Positions 1 to 9,830 of a stretch of DNA of 64,000 nt are shown here, in pieces. The stretch is from positions 6,445,275-6,509,274 of the forward strand of contig NC_045432.1 of the NCBI RefSeq assembly GCF_902635505.1, in the 5' to 3' direction. Position 1 is the first letter of the stretch. Every line of letters starts with the position of its first letter. The notes beneath the pieces were generated by a model that was given only the letters and a program-made list of their open reading frames with translations, was not told the origin of the DNA and did no database searches. Source of the DNA: Sarcophilus harrisii (Eukaryota > Chordata > Mammalia > Dasyuromorphia > Dasyuridae). The translations under genes were made by a program, and so were the position numbers.

Positions 1-230
1 GCCACTCTGGGCGTGAGAATGTGGACGCGCCTCAGAGGGTTTTGGCGCACCGCCTCTTCTTCAGCCTCGATAAACCTGCTACTCGGGGAGAGTAGACGCG
101 GACCCAGGTAGGGGGGCAGTGGCATCAGTGAGGCAGAGTAGAAGCAGGTTGCTCTGCCCAGAGAGTGTCAGCCTCTGACACCGCCCTCCTGAGCCTGGCA
201 TAGGCTGCTCCGGTTGGCGGTCTGAGGACA
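1..230 (-). pseudogene. Decayed copy of the unrecognised A2 gene, last exon
   Basis: This stretch aligns with 18,476-18,730, the last exon of the unrecognised gene described at 18,397-18,648. Long identical words are shared, for example the acceptor-side block at 195-235. Between them are many small insertions and deletions, so no reading frame survives across the exon. The copy is also cut by the window edge, and the part coding for the C-terminus lies partly outside. It could be a real decayed duplicate or a poorly polished second version of the same sequence. The patchy pattern favours the second. Confidence 0.6.
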
Positions 231-1685
231 GAGAACCGGGGAGGTTGCGGCTGGAACTGCAAGGGAGCAGATGGCCTAGAGCTCAGAACCCCTGGGAAGG
301 GGGTTGGAGCCCGGAGCCCTGGGGCAGAGTGATGGGGTGGGGCCTCAGGGGCACAGCATCCCCACTGGCTGGAATCGGGGTAAGGAACAGACCTCACCGG
401 CTCAGTTTTCCAAATGGCTCCTGCTTTGTGCAGGTGTGGGCCTGTGGGAGAGCGCCGCCCCGGGACACGTGGCAACACCAGCCTTTTCAAAACCGTGTCC
501 CCAGTTTACTTTGCCCGACACGTATAGGACTGTGTCGGCCAATCGCTGTAGCGCAAAGTTTTGCATCCCAAAGTTTTCCTCTTCCCCTCCCCAGACAGCA
601 GTGAGGTTGAGCAGGTACAAACCCTTAAAACCACTTTCCACCGCATGTTTGACACACACATTGGACCACTCGAGGTCTAGGGAGTTGTGAAGGAGGAAAA
701 TTAGAACACAAGCATCTGTAAGGGTGGATGTGCAAAGTTATCCATGGGGACATTTAGGAAACAAAAAGCTTGAAGGAAAAAAGCAGCACATTTCCCCACT
801 TGTCAACCATGCAGCCTTTGGGGGCATTCCCATGTCCTTGGTTTTTCTGGGTTTCTTTTGTTAGGTCTGGTGTTTTTGAGGAGTCTGAAGGGTTTCCTGG
901 ATCCTGCTGCAGGTGGTGACTTGTAGCACTTGCGAGATTTGGGGCAAATTATTGCCCCTTCCCACCCCTGGGCCTTGGGGCCAAACTAGATAATGGGGGG
1001 GGGGGTTCAAGTTCTGGAGACTGAAGCCTGGGAAGTGATTTGCTTGTAAAGCCCTAAAAAGCCCAGTAGTTCCCATTTCCCACAAGGCCTCCCCTCATCT
1101 CTGTCCTGGAGGTGAATGGCACTCACCACCAGCAGTGACTCCAAGTGGTAAGTGCTCCCCCCCAAGGCAAGGTCAGATATGGTCTCCCTCTGCCCTCTGG
1201 CCCTCTCCGGCTCTGGCTCCAGTGTGCTGCTGAGCTTCAGGAGCCCCGGGATAAGACCAGTGGGCAGCCTCTATGAGGTCACTGGGTCTGTTACCCAACA
1301 TTCCCTGTTGCCATGACAACGGAGCCCAAGCAGCCTGAGCTCCAACCAGGTGGGGACAGCTGCCCAGGACGGTAGGCTTTTCTAAGTGGGGGCTCCCTCC
1401 CTTAACGAATGAGGCCCGGCGCCCTGCCTCCGAGCCCTCTGCCCCTATGGAGGAGCCACTGCGCTCTCGCTCACCAGGGCCCCCGCCTTCTTCCCCAGTG
1501 TTCTGGCACAGGCTTGCCCAGACATGACCTCCATCAAAGCGCCACTCCCCATCCCTGCCTGACCAAATCCACACCAAATGCCTGGTCCTCTAAGCAGCGC
1601 TCCCTACCCCTCTTCCACCAGTCCCAAAAACGCTCTTAGCCTAAGCTGGCCCAAAAGCCGCTCCTGAGACAGTTCTGGCTCTCAC
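231..1685. other. Segment A', non-coding part shared with A2
   Basis: This segment matches 18,730-20,161 over its whole length with frequent small gaps. I see no convincing exon. A run of G at about 1,006-1,015 and an RFX X-box-like palindrome at 1,307-1,320 are the only landmarks. Neither copy is consistently the better one: some words are intact here and broken in the other copy, and the reverse also occurs. Confidence 0.6.
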
Positions 1686-1740
1686 CGCTGATGGGAATGC
1701 CTTTGACCCTGACCGGAATCATGACCCAGTTGGAGGCATC
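1686..1740 (-). CDS. Candidate exon of the unknown A gene (copy A')
   Basis: Read on the minus strand, this segment is open and encodes DASNWVMIPVRVKGIPIS. It ends at 1,686 in a good splice donor (AGCG followed by gtgagag). The matching segment in the second copy (20,162-20,216) encodes the same peptide with one replacement (M to V). The donor leaves one base of a codon, which suits the acceptor of the exon at 18,707 (two leading bases). The upstream limit is uncertain because the two copies diverge just past 1,745. The exon call rests on the donor, the phase match and the conservation between copies. I do not recognise the peptide. Confidence 0.35.
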
Positions 1741-1749
1741 CCCAGTGGG

Positions 1750-3290
1750 GTCCTAAGTACCGTGTGATCAGGCTAGGCTGCAGGGCTGTGCCCCAGAAGG
1801 CGGAGGCCCCTATTACTCCTCGCTATGTTCCATGCCGTTGTCTTCTCACAGTTTGGATGGAGGATCTGGCCGGCCCAGAGTCCCATGTGTCTCAGCGCTC
1901 AGGTGGGGTGGGGGTGGGGGGGCTGGAGGCTCCAGAAGGTACCAAGCTAGTCCAAGCCCCTGCTGGGGTCAAAGAGGGCCCCAGGCACTAAGAGGAGGCA
2001 GGCCTTCCAGGTTCCCAAAGCAGCCCCATTGGTTCTGTGTGCAGTCCCATGGACCTCTGTGAGTCTCAGATTACCTGGGCTCTTGGAGTGTCTGCTCATG
2101 GGTTGAGTAGCTGTGAGACAGCTTCCAAGCTGAAAGATTGGCCCATTTTCCTCTTCCTGGATTTGGAGGGAAGTTCTGGACACTTGTCCTAGCTTGGTCT
2201 TTGACAGGACACGGGTCCCCCTTGACGGGAGAGACGCTGGGGAAGACTCCCAAACACGAGAGCAGGGCCGCTGGGGCGGGCGAGCGGAACCGAGGCAGAA
2301 AACTGGGACTCAGGGTGACTGTCCTTGCTGGCAGGAGTGATGACCCGAGGGTGGCCCTTCTCCCGGGAGGTACGGAGGGGAAAAAGACAGGCACTGTTGC
2401 TGCTGCCCACCCTGTGCTTTCTCCTGCCCCACACTGTCAGCCATGGGCTGTATCTGAGGGACTGCAGGAAGCACGGTTTGGCCGGGCCAAGTGTACACAG
2501 CCAGGAGCCCGGTGAGGGGACACTGGGAACATCAGTTGGATTCGGCGTATTAAAGACCTTGAGGGCCACAATAAAGATCGGAGACTGTGTCTTTCACCTG
2601 GGCCCGCATTTTGGCCATCGTGTTCCCAGGACTTTTCCTTTGGGTTTTCCCTGGAGGTCACTGGTAGATGCTGTTTCCACTGGGCCTTCTGGTTCTCAGA
2701 CAGCCGGACAGTTTGCACAGAGGATTCTTTTTTCTTTTTCTCTTTTTGGTTCAGACGCCCAGGTGATGCTTACATTTTTCTCCTCCATCTATTCTCCGTC
2801 GCGATTTACCTGACGTTTTCCTCTTCTCCTTTGTCAGGCTCATCCAAGTGCAGTTCTTTCTGGGCCTGTCCATCCTCCCAAGCTCCTTGCTGACTTCAGG
2901 CTCGGCCTTGGCACTCTGGCAGGAGGGTCCGGGCTGGGCAGGCGGCTCCTGCTTCCTCAGGGAGTATCACTTGGGCTCTCAGGAGCAGCTCGGAGGCAGG
3001 GCCGACAAGCTTCCAGTGCTCTCAAAAGGAGCAAATCCGTGGCAGGGCCTGGTGGCTGCCTCTGGCTCTGGAGCCCTTCACCGCCCGAAGTCTGAACAGT
3101 GATGCCGTAACGGTTATTGTTGTCAGCCTACTGGCGAGCTCTGCTCAGTCCACGCCAGGCAGTTTCTCTGACCAGAACTGGTTGTGAGGTTACAGGCTTC
3201 CTTGTGGCCCGGGATTTCTGCCCTAATATTTGCTCTACAGGCTGGGCTAGAGGCTAGAACCACTGTCCCTTCTCCCTCCAGCTCCCTGGC
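1750..3290. other. About 1.5 kb present in A' but missing from A2
   Basis: In the second copy the sequence jumps from the equivalent of 1,745 straight to the equivalent of 3,290 (around 20,220), so this block is an insertion here or a deletion there. Inside it are two pyrimidine-rich, splice-acceptor-like tracts on the plus strand, ending at 2,754 and 2,837, and an AATAAA at about 2,571 on the plus strand. I found no coding exon that I can name and no transposon ends. A real gene fragment on the plus strand cannot be excluded. Confidence 0.45.
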
Positions 3291-3716
3291 GGTCTTTGTT
3301 CCCCCTTCCCTACTCTGGGGCTCAGCCCCGGCCCCCCATGTCACTGCTGGCTTCCAAACTCCTCTCTTCTCGGCCCACGGCCCACACTGCCCAGTGCCCT
3401 CTCTCCCCAGGAACCCACCCCAGGGATGGGTGCCTTGCTCAGGCTGCCCTGGATCCAGGATCCACCCCCAGGGAGCCGGCCCCAAAGCCACAGGGCTCCA
3501 GTCCAGCTGCAGAAGTAGCAGAAGAGGCAGGAGGGTTAAGGAGAGCCTGTGATGGTCATTGTTAGAAGATATGAGGCTGTTTGGAAGCAAAGGAAGAGAA
3601 ACCAGTGGGAAGGGAGAGAGTAAAAACACCAAAGGGACAAGGGAGGACTCCCTGAAGCCCCCGTCATTGCCTTTACAGAGGGCAAGGGTTGAAGACCATG
3701 TCAGAGACCAGCTCTC
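3291..3716. other. Segment A', distal part
   Basis: This part matches 20,225-20,631 closely. On the minus strand it contains a strong pyrimidine tract and cag acceptor at about 3,510-3,545, followed by an open stretch in both copies. The two copies are so alike that openness is not evidence of coding, so I leave it unassigned. Confidence 0.4.
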
Positions 3717-3832
3717 TCCAGGGGTCCATTGCCCTCTCCAGGGGTCCATTGCCCTCTCCAGGGGTCCATTGCCCTTCAGGGGTCCACTGCCCTCTCCAGG
3801 GGGCCCACTGCCCTCTCCAAGGGTCCAATGCT
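3717..3832. repeat. 20-bp VNTR at copy junction (about 6 units)
   Basis: This is a tandem repeat of a unit containing CCAGGGGTCCATTGCCCTCT. The last units are shortened or changed. The same repeat occurs at 9,779-9,830 (about 3 units) and 20,632-20,668 (about 2 units). In all three places it sits exactly where segment A or D meets segment E. Confidence 0.85.
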
Positions 3833-4009
3833 GCTTTCCCCTTAACTAGAGCTAAAGAGAGGAGAGCTTTTTTTTTTTAACCCTCCTCTTCTTTCCCATA
3901 CCCCTTCCTCTCTCCTTCCTCTTTCGCTTTCCTCTGACCTCCCTCCTCCCCTGTCCAGTTTGTCTTTCTTCTTTCTAGCTCTCTCGCATTCTACACTCCC
4001 TTTCCCCCT
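3833..4009. other. Truncated segment E (pyrimidine-rich stub)
   Basis: This is a T/C-rich stretch matching 9,830-10,035 and 20,665-20,845. It then breaks off and joins segment B directly. The roughly 1.7 kb that follows in E1, including F8 exon 26 and its poly(A) signal, is absent from this copy. Confidence 0.6.
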
Positions 4010-4969
4010 ACTCAGGAACTTCCCTACAGGGAAAGGAGATGGAAAGGCCGTTTCAGTCCCTTAGGTTATGCTGGCAAAGCAGGGAGGGAAAGACACTTTT
4101 TGACACTTCCACTGGTCATCACACCATGTCTGCCTTTTCTCAGCGAGGCAGTGGTGCCGAGGACCCCGGGGAGGACCTCCTGTTGTGGCCTCGCCTATGG
4201 GGTTTCAGCAGAGCCTTCCCAGGCACATCTCTGATAGGGAGGAGCCGTTGCTGACACAGATGATGGCTGTTGGGCATGGTCTGGAAGCAGGCCCGGTGCA
4301 CTCTGGGATTGGGGGGAGAGAGAGCAGGCCCCTCCTTCCCAGAGGCTGCTCCCCCAGACAGAGGGCTTGGAGGCTTGGGTTGCTGCATGGGGACAAGGGG
4401 AACGGTTCTTGAACTCAAAAGTCCTAAGTTGTCTCCACTAGGGTCTGAAAGGAAGTGGTTGGGGAACCGGGGAGCCCCTGAGAAGTGGCTCTATTTTTCC
4501 TACGGGGACCTGCTCGGTCACAGAAAGGATATCCAGGGCTTCAAGGCTGAGGTCTGGGCCCTTGTTTGCCAGAGGAGGCGAGGAAGCCTCGGAGAAGCCC
4601 AGTGACCAATTCCAGTTGGGAAAGCGTATTTTCTCCCAATTTCTGAGCCTCTTTTGTGTCCTTTACAGGATGACCCAGTTTCACCTGAACCCCGAGGGGG
4701 TCTAATCATTTCAGGGTGATGTCAGGTCGGCTTCTGGCGGCTGCAGGACCAAATCCCCACCTACATCGAACGAGGGACTGAAGCAACTCAGAGGAACCCT
4801 GGTCAGTCCTCTGTAAGGCGATTGGGAAGTGATGCTCCAGCCCCCAGGCTGAGATTGGAGCCAGGCCCTTAAACCCAAGTGATCAGCAGCTTCAGGAGGC
4901 AAAGGAGCTCAAGAATTCTCTGGCCTAGATAGGGGCTCTACAGCCAAACACAAGTGGTCCAGGGAATAA
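4010..4969. other. Segment B1, F8 intron 25 sequence
   Basis: This segment matches 11,790-12,835 with scattered small gaps. It opens with one unit of the 40-bp minisatellite (about 4,012-4,040) and then runs as unique sequence in which I see no exon. By position it lies between F8 exon 25 and the place where exon 26 should be. Confidence 0.6.
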
Positions 4970-5245
4970 GAGACAGGGAGGGGGAGCAGGGGGAGGAGAA
5001 GGGGGACCAGCAGGAGGAGAAGTGGAGAAAACAGAAAGGAGGAAGGAGGACCAAGAGAGGAGAAGGAGGAACAGAGGGAGGGAAGGGGGGACCAGCAGGA
5101 GGGAGAAGGGAGGAACAGAGGGAGGGAAGGGAGGAAGAGAGGGAGGGAAGGGGGGACACCAAGAGGAGGGAGAAGGGAGGAACAGAGGGAGGGAGAAGGG
5201 AGGAACAGAGGAGGAAGGGGGTAAAGGGGGGAAAGAAACCCTCTG
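4970..5245. repeat. GA-rich purine block in B1
   Basis: The plus strand is almost pure purine, in irregular tandem units of about 44 bp built from words such as GGAACAGAGGGAGGGAAGGG and GACCAGCAGGAGGGAGAAGG. It belongs to the same family as the five large blocks inside the 21-63 kb array. The second copy is at 12,836-13,070. Confidence 0.85.
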
Positions 5246-5902
5246 ACCAGCCAAGCCAGGCTGAAACTTCTTCTGCAGACGAATCTGTCACCAGAATCCC
5301 CCTCCCCAGTGACCTTTAAACTTGCTTCCTCCCCTGCCAGGTTTCTGGGGGCATCCAGTAAGAAAATTCCCAGGAGGCCATCCTGGTCTCAGAGGAAACG
5401 CTCATCAGTCTTCCTGAACTGGCAAAGGAAATGGAGTGAATTCCCCCGTCAAGGCAGGCCAGTCCTTGGGGCCTCCCGAGTGGTGCCGGAGGCCGGCTCT
5501 GCTGAGAAGGTCCCCTCACTGAGAGGGCAAAAGCCATCCCAATCTCGGCCTTCCTCATGGGGCTTACAGCCCGTGGTTTAGGCCCCTTAGGCCGCCAGGC
5601 CTGGACTCAGAGGCCGGAGAGCAGCTTCTGAATGACACTTTGCGTCCCTCGCCCCCTCCGTCAACCCAAGCGCCATCTGCAAAGCGCTTAGCCCAGTCCT
5701 GGCACACAGTAGGCGCTTAATCCTTCATGTGCTTCCCCCTTCATAATAAGGCCCGGTGCTTCGTGCTCGTGTCCCCTCCCCGTGCTCAGAGCTCGTGTCC
5801 CCCCCCCAGCCTTGACGGGACTGGGCATTGCGCCTCCGTGGGCGGGAGTCATGCCTGTTCAACCGCCCCGGGGCTGTTCCTACTTCTGTGGAGCCCAGCG
5901 AC
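5246..5902. other. F8 intron 25, part next to exon 25
   Basis: This is single-copy-looking, GC-rich sequence with a MIR fragment at 5,640-5,722 and a run of C at about 5,802-5,809. The same stretch in the second copy (13,160-13,604) has lost most of its cytosines. I see no exon here. Confidence 0.5.
5640..5722 (+). repeat. MIR-type SINE fragment
   Basis: The block holds the conserved MIR 3' words: AAGCGCTTAGCCCAGTCC, then TGGCACACAGTAGGCGCTTA. The 'cacagtaggcgcttaat' ending is common in marsupial and monotreme MIR relatives. The second copy at about 13,410-13,470 is hardly recognisable. Confidence 0.7.
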
Positions 5903-6079
5903 TTTTGACTGGTGGTTCTGATGAAAGAAGGTCCAGCGCTTGCCATCTCGGCTGCTGGAGAGCAAGAACTCTCTCACGAACATGCTGGTGAGGATGGACT
6001 TCACTCCCTGGGTTGTCACTCCCGTGACTTTCATCAGCTTCCCGAAGTCCACCTGCAGCCACTCCGCCCGCCCGTTCTC
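5903..6079 (-). CDS. F8: Coagulation factor VIII, exon 25 (C2 domain)
   Basis: Factor VIII is a plasma cofactor for factor IXa on phospholipid membranes, and its C2 domain binds membrane and von Willebrand factor. The segment encodes 59 residues and is open throughout. It includes [38 protein letters not shown] and WTFFHQN. By my count 41 of 59 residues match human F8 as remembered, and factor V fits worse. The length is 177 bp, the same as human exon 25. It starts after a cag acceptor and is phase 0 at both ends. The conserved tryptophan of EWLQVDF and the hydrophobic hairpin (IL for human LL) are kept. The donor is GT followed by cgct, which is weak and could be a sequence error. Exon 24 lies 1.0 kb upstream. 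Exon 26 is missing from this copy and appears only at 10,745-10,897. Confidence 0.93.
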
Positions 6080-7116
6080 CTGCGGAAGGACGGGATCGGG
6101 CGTCGGCCGCCGCTGCCCCCCCCAAGTCCACCCGGCGCCCGCGGACATTCAGGCGGCCTTCCCGTGCCCGGGCCTCGGCCACGCCGGAGCCACAGAGCCA
6201 AGGGGCCCAGTGCGGAGGCCTTGCGCCAAGGAGCCGGACTAGGGGCCGGATCACCGGACCCCACCCCCACCCCCCGCGGAGCTTCAGCCCCGACGGGGCT
6301 CGGACTCGGACGTTTGCCCCCACGGGCTTCCGTCCCCATGGACAGGGCGCCACGGCCGCGACCTTCTCCCGCCGCTCCACCATCCTCCGCTCCCAGAATC
6401 CCATGCTGGAACACGGACCTCCCCGTTGTAACTCAAACACGACCTTCCTTCTCCAACTGCGGCTTCCGCCTCAGGGGGGAGGGGGGGACAGTACCCGGGC
6501 GCGGGGAGGGCGGCCCTGAGTCAGACCCGGCTCACAGCTTTCCAGGCCTGGATGCTCTTCCTTCTCATCTCGGCTCCCTTAAAGTCCCGCCTTCCCCAGG
6601 ACGCCTCCCCGGGGCCGGCGCCTGAGCGCCTCCACCATCCCTGCCCAAATAAGCGCCCATCATCCTCCCAACAAGCGCCCATCATCCCTGCCCGGGGCCG
6701 AAGCGCCTCCATCATCCCTCCCCGGGGCCGAAGCGCCTCCACCATCCCTGCCCGGGCCAGCTACCCATCATCCTGCCCGGGGCCAAAGCGCCTCCACCAT
6801 CCCTCCCCGGGGCCGAAGCGCCTCCATCATCCCTGCCCGGAGCCAAAGCGCCTCCATCATCCCTGCCCGGGCCGGCGCCTCGGCCGCTGAGCGCCTGCAG
6901 CCCTTTGCTGTTCATGGGCACCGGGAGTCCCGGGGGGCAGCCTTGCCGGCCCAGGGCTTAGCGTGGTGCCCAAGTGAGGAAGAGGGTTTCAGACGCAGAA
7001 ACGCAGGGCCGGGACGGATGGAAGGGAGCTGAGCCGAGGGCGAGGCAGGTGGAGGTTTGGGCGGCCCCCCCCCCCCCCCCGGAAGCCGGGGACTGCCTGG
7101 AGGGCAGCCGAGCAAC
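6080..7116. other. F8 intron 24
   Basis: This GC- and CpG-rich intron lies between exons 25 and 24. It contains a 30-bp VNTR (6,617-6,875) and a run of 16 C at 7,065-7,080. Several open frames cross it, but they are a by-product of GC-rich sequence. Confidence 0.6.
6617..6875. repeat. 30-bp VNTR in F8 intron 24
   Basis: This is a tandem repeat of about eight degenerate units of nominal 30 bp, sharing the words GCGCCTCCATCATCCCT and GCCCGGGGCC. The matching place in the second copy (about 14,200-14,260) has at most one unit. Confidence 0.85.
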
Positions 7117-7262
7117 GGGGCGATGCCAGCCCGCCCCGCCCGTGGTCACCCTCGGGGAAAGCTGCGAGTCTTCCCCTGGCCCCTGGGCGCTGGAGCAGCG
7201 CACTCACTTGCGCCTTAGTCAGGGCTCGGCTGGTCCGGGTCTGCCACAGGCAAGAGGCAGTG
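7117..7262 (-). CDS. F8: Coagulation factor VIII, exon 24 (start of C2 domain)
   Basis: This exon is expected between exons 23 and 25, and I located it by peptide pieces in three frames. CLLPVADPDQP corresponds to the human CSMPLG region and supplies the first cysteine of the C2 disulfide. ALTKAQVSA corresponds to AISDAQITA, and GAGWHRP corresponds to the NAWRP region at the exon end. The exon starts after a cag acceptor at 7,262, with a pyrimidine stretch before it, and ends at or near 7,117. That gives 146 bp against 149 in human. The frame changes at least twice inside the exon, which would break the protein if the bases are right. Consensus errors in this GC-rich sequence explain it equally well. 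The exact donor is uncertain. Confidence 0.65.
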
Positions 7263-7694
7263 CTGCGCGAAAGCAGCTTATCCCCAGCTCGCTAAGCCTC
7301 ACAGGGACCCGCCTCCCTCTCCCCACGGCTGCCCTTCAGCAGTTACTTACCCGGGGCCTCCAGGCATTGGTTCGGCCCTGAAGGTTCAGTCGCGCTGCCA
7401 GGGGCCCAGGTGGCAAACACGCTGGCCTTGTGGGACGACGCTGTGAGCTGTGCCTGAGATGGCCCCTGCTTCACACCCAGGGGGAGGCTGCAGCCTGGGG
7501 GGCCTGGGGTCAGCGCCGGGCAGTTCGGTGCTGGGGTAGCCGCCCCCCGTTCAGCTTCTCCGTTTCTCCCTCCCAAGCTTCAGGCCGGGACCCTCCTTTG
7601 GGTACACAGGCCAGGGGGGGGGTGGCGCAGCCCGCGGGTCACGCCTCAGGTTCGCCGCCGTGGGCCCAGGTCCCAGGGAAGCTTCGGGTACCAC
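7263..7694. other. F8 intron 23
   Basis: This is a short, GC-rich intron of about 430 bp between exons 24 and 23. I see no separate feature in it. The second copy (about 14,536-14,736) is roughly half as long and full of gaps. Confidence 0.55.
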
Positions 7695-7841
7695 TGAAAT
7701 TAGCCTCACAGCCCAGCAGTTTTACGCGCAGCGCATCTGCACGCTGAAGTGAGAGGGCTGCAGGCGCAGGAACCGGGCGATCACGGGAGGGTCAAACGCA
7801 TTCTCCTTGATCCCTGACGCATCCACGTTCCCAAAGAAGAC
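7695..7841 (-). CDS. F8: Coagulation factor VIII, exon 23 (end of C1 domain)
   Basis: The exon begins after an acceptor (cccttgcag) exactly where human exon 23 begins. It reads [12 protein letters not shown], then [20 protein letters not shown]. This matches the human C1 domain closely, including the arginines of the ARYIR-like segment. The frame then shifts by one base and continues as [11 protein letters not shown], with the conserved cysteine that closes the C1 domain. The human exon is 145 bp. Here the expected end at about 7,698 has no GT, and the nearest donor (GTGGTA) gives an end at 7,695. The single frame break may be a consensus error. The exon marks the 3' side of intron 22, which in human holds F8A1. 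I see no F8A1 here. Confidence 0.88.
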
Positions 7842-9169
7842 CTGCAAGGGGCCGGGCATAGAAGGGACCCGAAGCAACGGCCGGGGCTCCCAGGAGCCCG
7901 CGGGAGCCCCAGCCGCCCCTCCCACGGCAACGCCCCCAGCGGGCAGCCAAGGTCTCTCACAGACGAGCGGGCACGTGCTCAGAGACCCCCCCCAGCCCCA
8001 CCACAACTTGGGAGCCGAGTCACCGCTCTCGGACCGTCCCGCGCCCACTGCTCTCGTCCCCAACGCGAGCAGACTCTGCCCCGAGGCGCTCATGCTCGCC
8101 CAGCTCCTGTGTTGTCCTCGAAACCCTCAGCGCTCGTGCTCACCAGCTCAAGCTCCCTCTGCCCCACAGCCTCTGCCCTGAGGCGCTCAGCCTGCTCAGC
8201 CTGCGCTCTGCCCTCTGTCCCCATGCCTGTGCCCGCTCAGCTCGTGCTCACGTTCCCTCTGCCCCCGAGGCGCTCGTGCCTGAACCGGTCCCCTCCGCCC
8301 CCTCCCCCAGGCGCTCATCCTGGAGGCCCGCGGCCCGCAGCGGCCCTCCCACTCTCAGCCTGCGGAGCTCGTGCCCGCCCTCCCCTGCCCTTCCCGTTCC
8401 AGGCCCGAGCTGCTCCTGCCACAAACCGTTGTTCCCCGCCCCCGCCCTCCCCACGCTCGTGCCCTGGTGCTCGTGCCCTGGTGCTCGTGCCCTGGTGCTC
8501 GTGCCCGTTGCAGTGTGCCCAGATCCCAGCCAGGTGTAGGCAACAGTGGTCATCCTGGAGCTGCCCTGTCCTTTCCCGGGTCACTAGGCCGCGCCTGCCC
8601 CCGACAAGGATGACTGCCCGCCCATGACACTGAGCCTCGGGCTCGCCGAGTAGGTCTGGCTCCTGGTCCCGAGCCCAGCAGAGGTGCGCTCATGCGCTTC
8701 CCACTCCTCCCCGGAGCCGCTTGCTCGACCTCGAGATCCCAGGAGAGCAGATCTGAGCAGGATCTCTCCCGCCCAACAGCCGCCCCTGCAGGCTGCTAGC
8801 AACGGTTCCCAAGCACTGAGGCTCACCCTGTCTGAAGCTCTCCCCTCAACCCCTCTGTGTGCTCACTCACACCTGTTCTGTGCTTGGAGGCGGACGAGCA
8901 GCACTGCCCTCCTGCCAAAGAACCGTGTAGGGTTCAACTCTGGGGCCACCTCTTTGGCCAACGCTCAGACTCATGGAAAACCTCAGAAGGGGACCAAAGG
9001 CGCAGGGCCCTCCCTCCCCCATGGCTGGGGAGCACCCAGCAGGCTCCCGGGCCCAGGGCTCTAGCCTAGCGAGGATGAGCCCGGGGCCCGCGGACGGAAG
9101 GTTTTCCGGCATTTCAGCCCCGTCCACTCCCTGACCCCATCTGGGGCTCCTCTCGAGACGTACTACAAC
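7842..9169. other. F8 intron 22, 3' part
   Basis: This CpG-rich sequence holds a 14-bp VNTR at 8,456-8,512 and no exon that I can recognise; F8 exon 22 is not in the window. The second copy at 14,849-16,205 is heavily gapped in its first 500 bp and then nearly identical from about 15,360 on. Confidence 0.55.
8456..8512. repeat. 14-bp VNTR in F8 intron 22
   Basis: Four near-perfect tandem units of CTCGTGCCCTGGTG. Another four units with one variant lie at 15,463-15,518 in the second copy. Confidence 0.9.
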
Positions 9170-9772
9170 AGCTTGTCATTTGTCAGGCAATAAATCTGGA
9201 ATCCAAAAGTGGTGTACAGCCAGTAGCAGGGACAGCAACAATGGTGGGAGATCAAAAGAAAAAAATCACAGGAAGATCAATGGGACCAGATCAGGAGATC
9301 AGAAAAAAGAGGACAAAGTTGAAAGGGACAGTGGAGAGAAGAGGGTTACTGGCAGATCCAAGAGAAACTCCCAAGACATCAGAATGGTATATGGAGCCAA
9401 AGGCAAGAAGAAGAAAAGTGCCGTAGGCAACATTTTACTGGGAGCTCAGGAGAAAGAGATATGCAGTCCAAGGGCAGGAAGAAAAGATTTTAGGATACAA
9501 CAGGTTGCTGGGAGTTTCGGGGCAGAGATTCACAGGAACATATTGGGGAAGTGATCAGGAGCTCAGTGCAGAAGAGGAGAAAGTTAAAAACAACAGCAGG
9601 GGACTGGGAGATCCGGGAAAGACCCCCCCCCCCCATGAACAACAAGGACAGAGATTCACAGGGAGATGACAGAGATGGAGACTACGGGCAGACAGGATGC
9701 CAGTGGACAGCAGAGTCGGGGGAGAGCAAAAGAAAAACCGGAGAAAACCAGAAGAAGACCAGGCTAAAGCGT
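9170..9772. repeat. GATC-rich tandem repeat, copy D1
   Basis: These are A/G-rich irregular repeats with recurring words such as AGATCAGGAGCTCA, GATCCACAGG and AAAGTTGAAAG. The segment matches 16,205-16,806; the stretch 9,540-9,770 is essentially identical to 16,574-16,804. It then breaks off into the 20-bp VNTR, where the second copy continues for another kilobase. No gene is visible. Confidence 0.8.
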
Positions 9773-9778
9773 CGTAAT

Positions 9779-9830
9779 CTCCAGGGGTCCATTGCCCTCT
9801 CCAGGGGTCCATTGCCCTCTCCAAGGGTCC
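9779..9830. repeat. 20-bp VNTR at copy junction (about 3 units)
   Basis: This is the same unit as at 3,717-3,832. Here it joins truncated D1 to segment E1. Confidence 0.85.

Noticed and set aside
4938-5319. Open frames over the short GA block in B1
   Set aside because: Low-complexity purine repeat with no conserved frame between B1 and B2.
5903-7841. Factor V (F5) instead of factor VIII
   Set aside because: [13 protein letters not shown] and the C-terminal extension after the last cysteine fit F8. F5 has ITAIITQGCKS and ends two residues after that cysteine (as remembered).
7842-9169. F8A1-type gene nested in intron 22
   Set aside because: The region is CpG-rich, but no F8A-like protein can be read in any frame.
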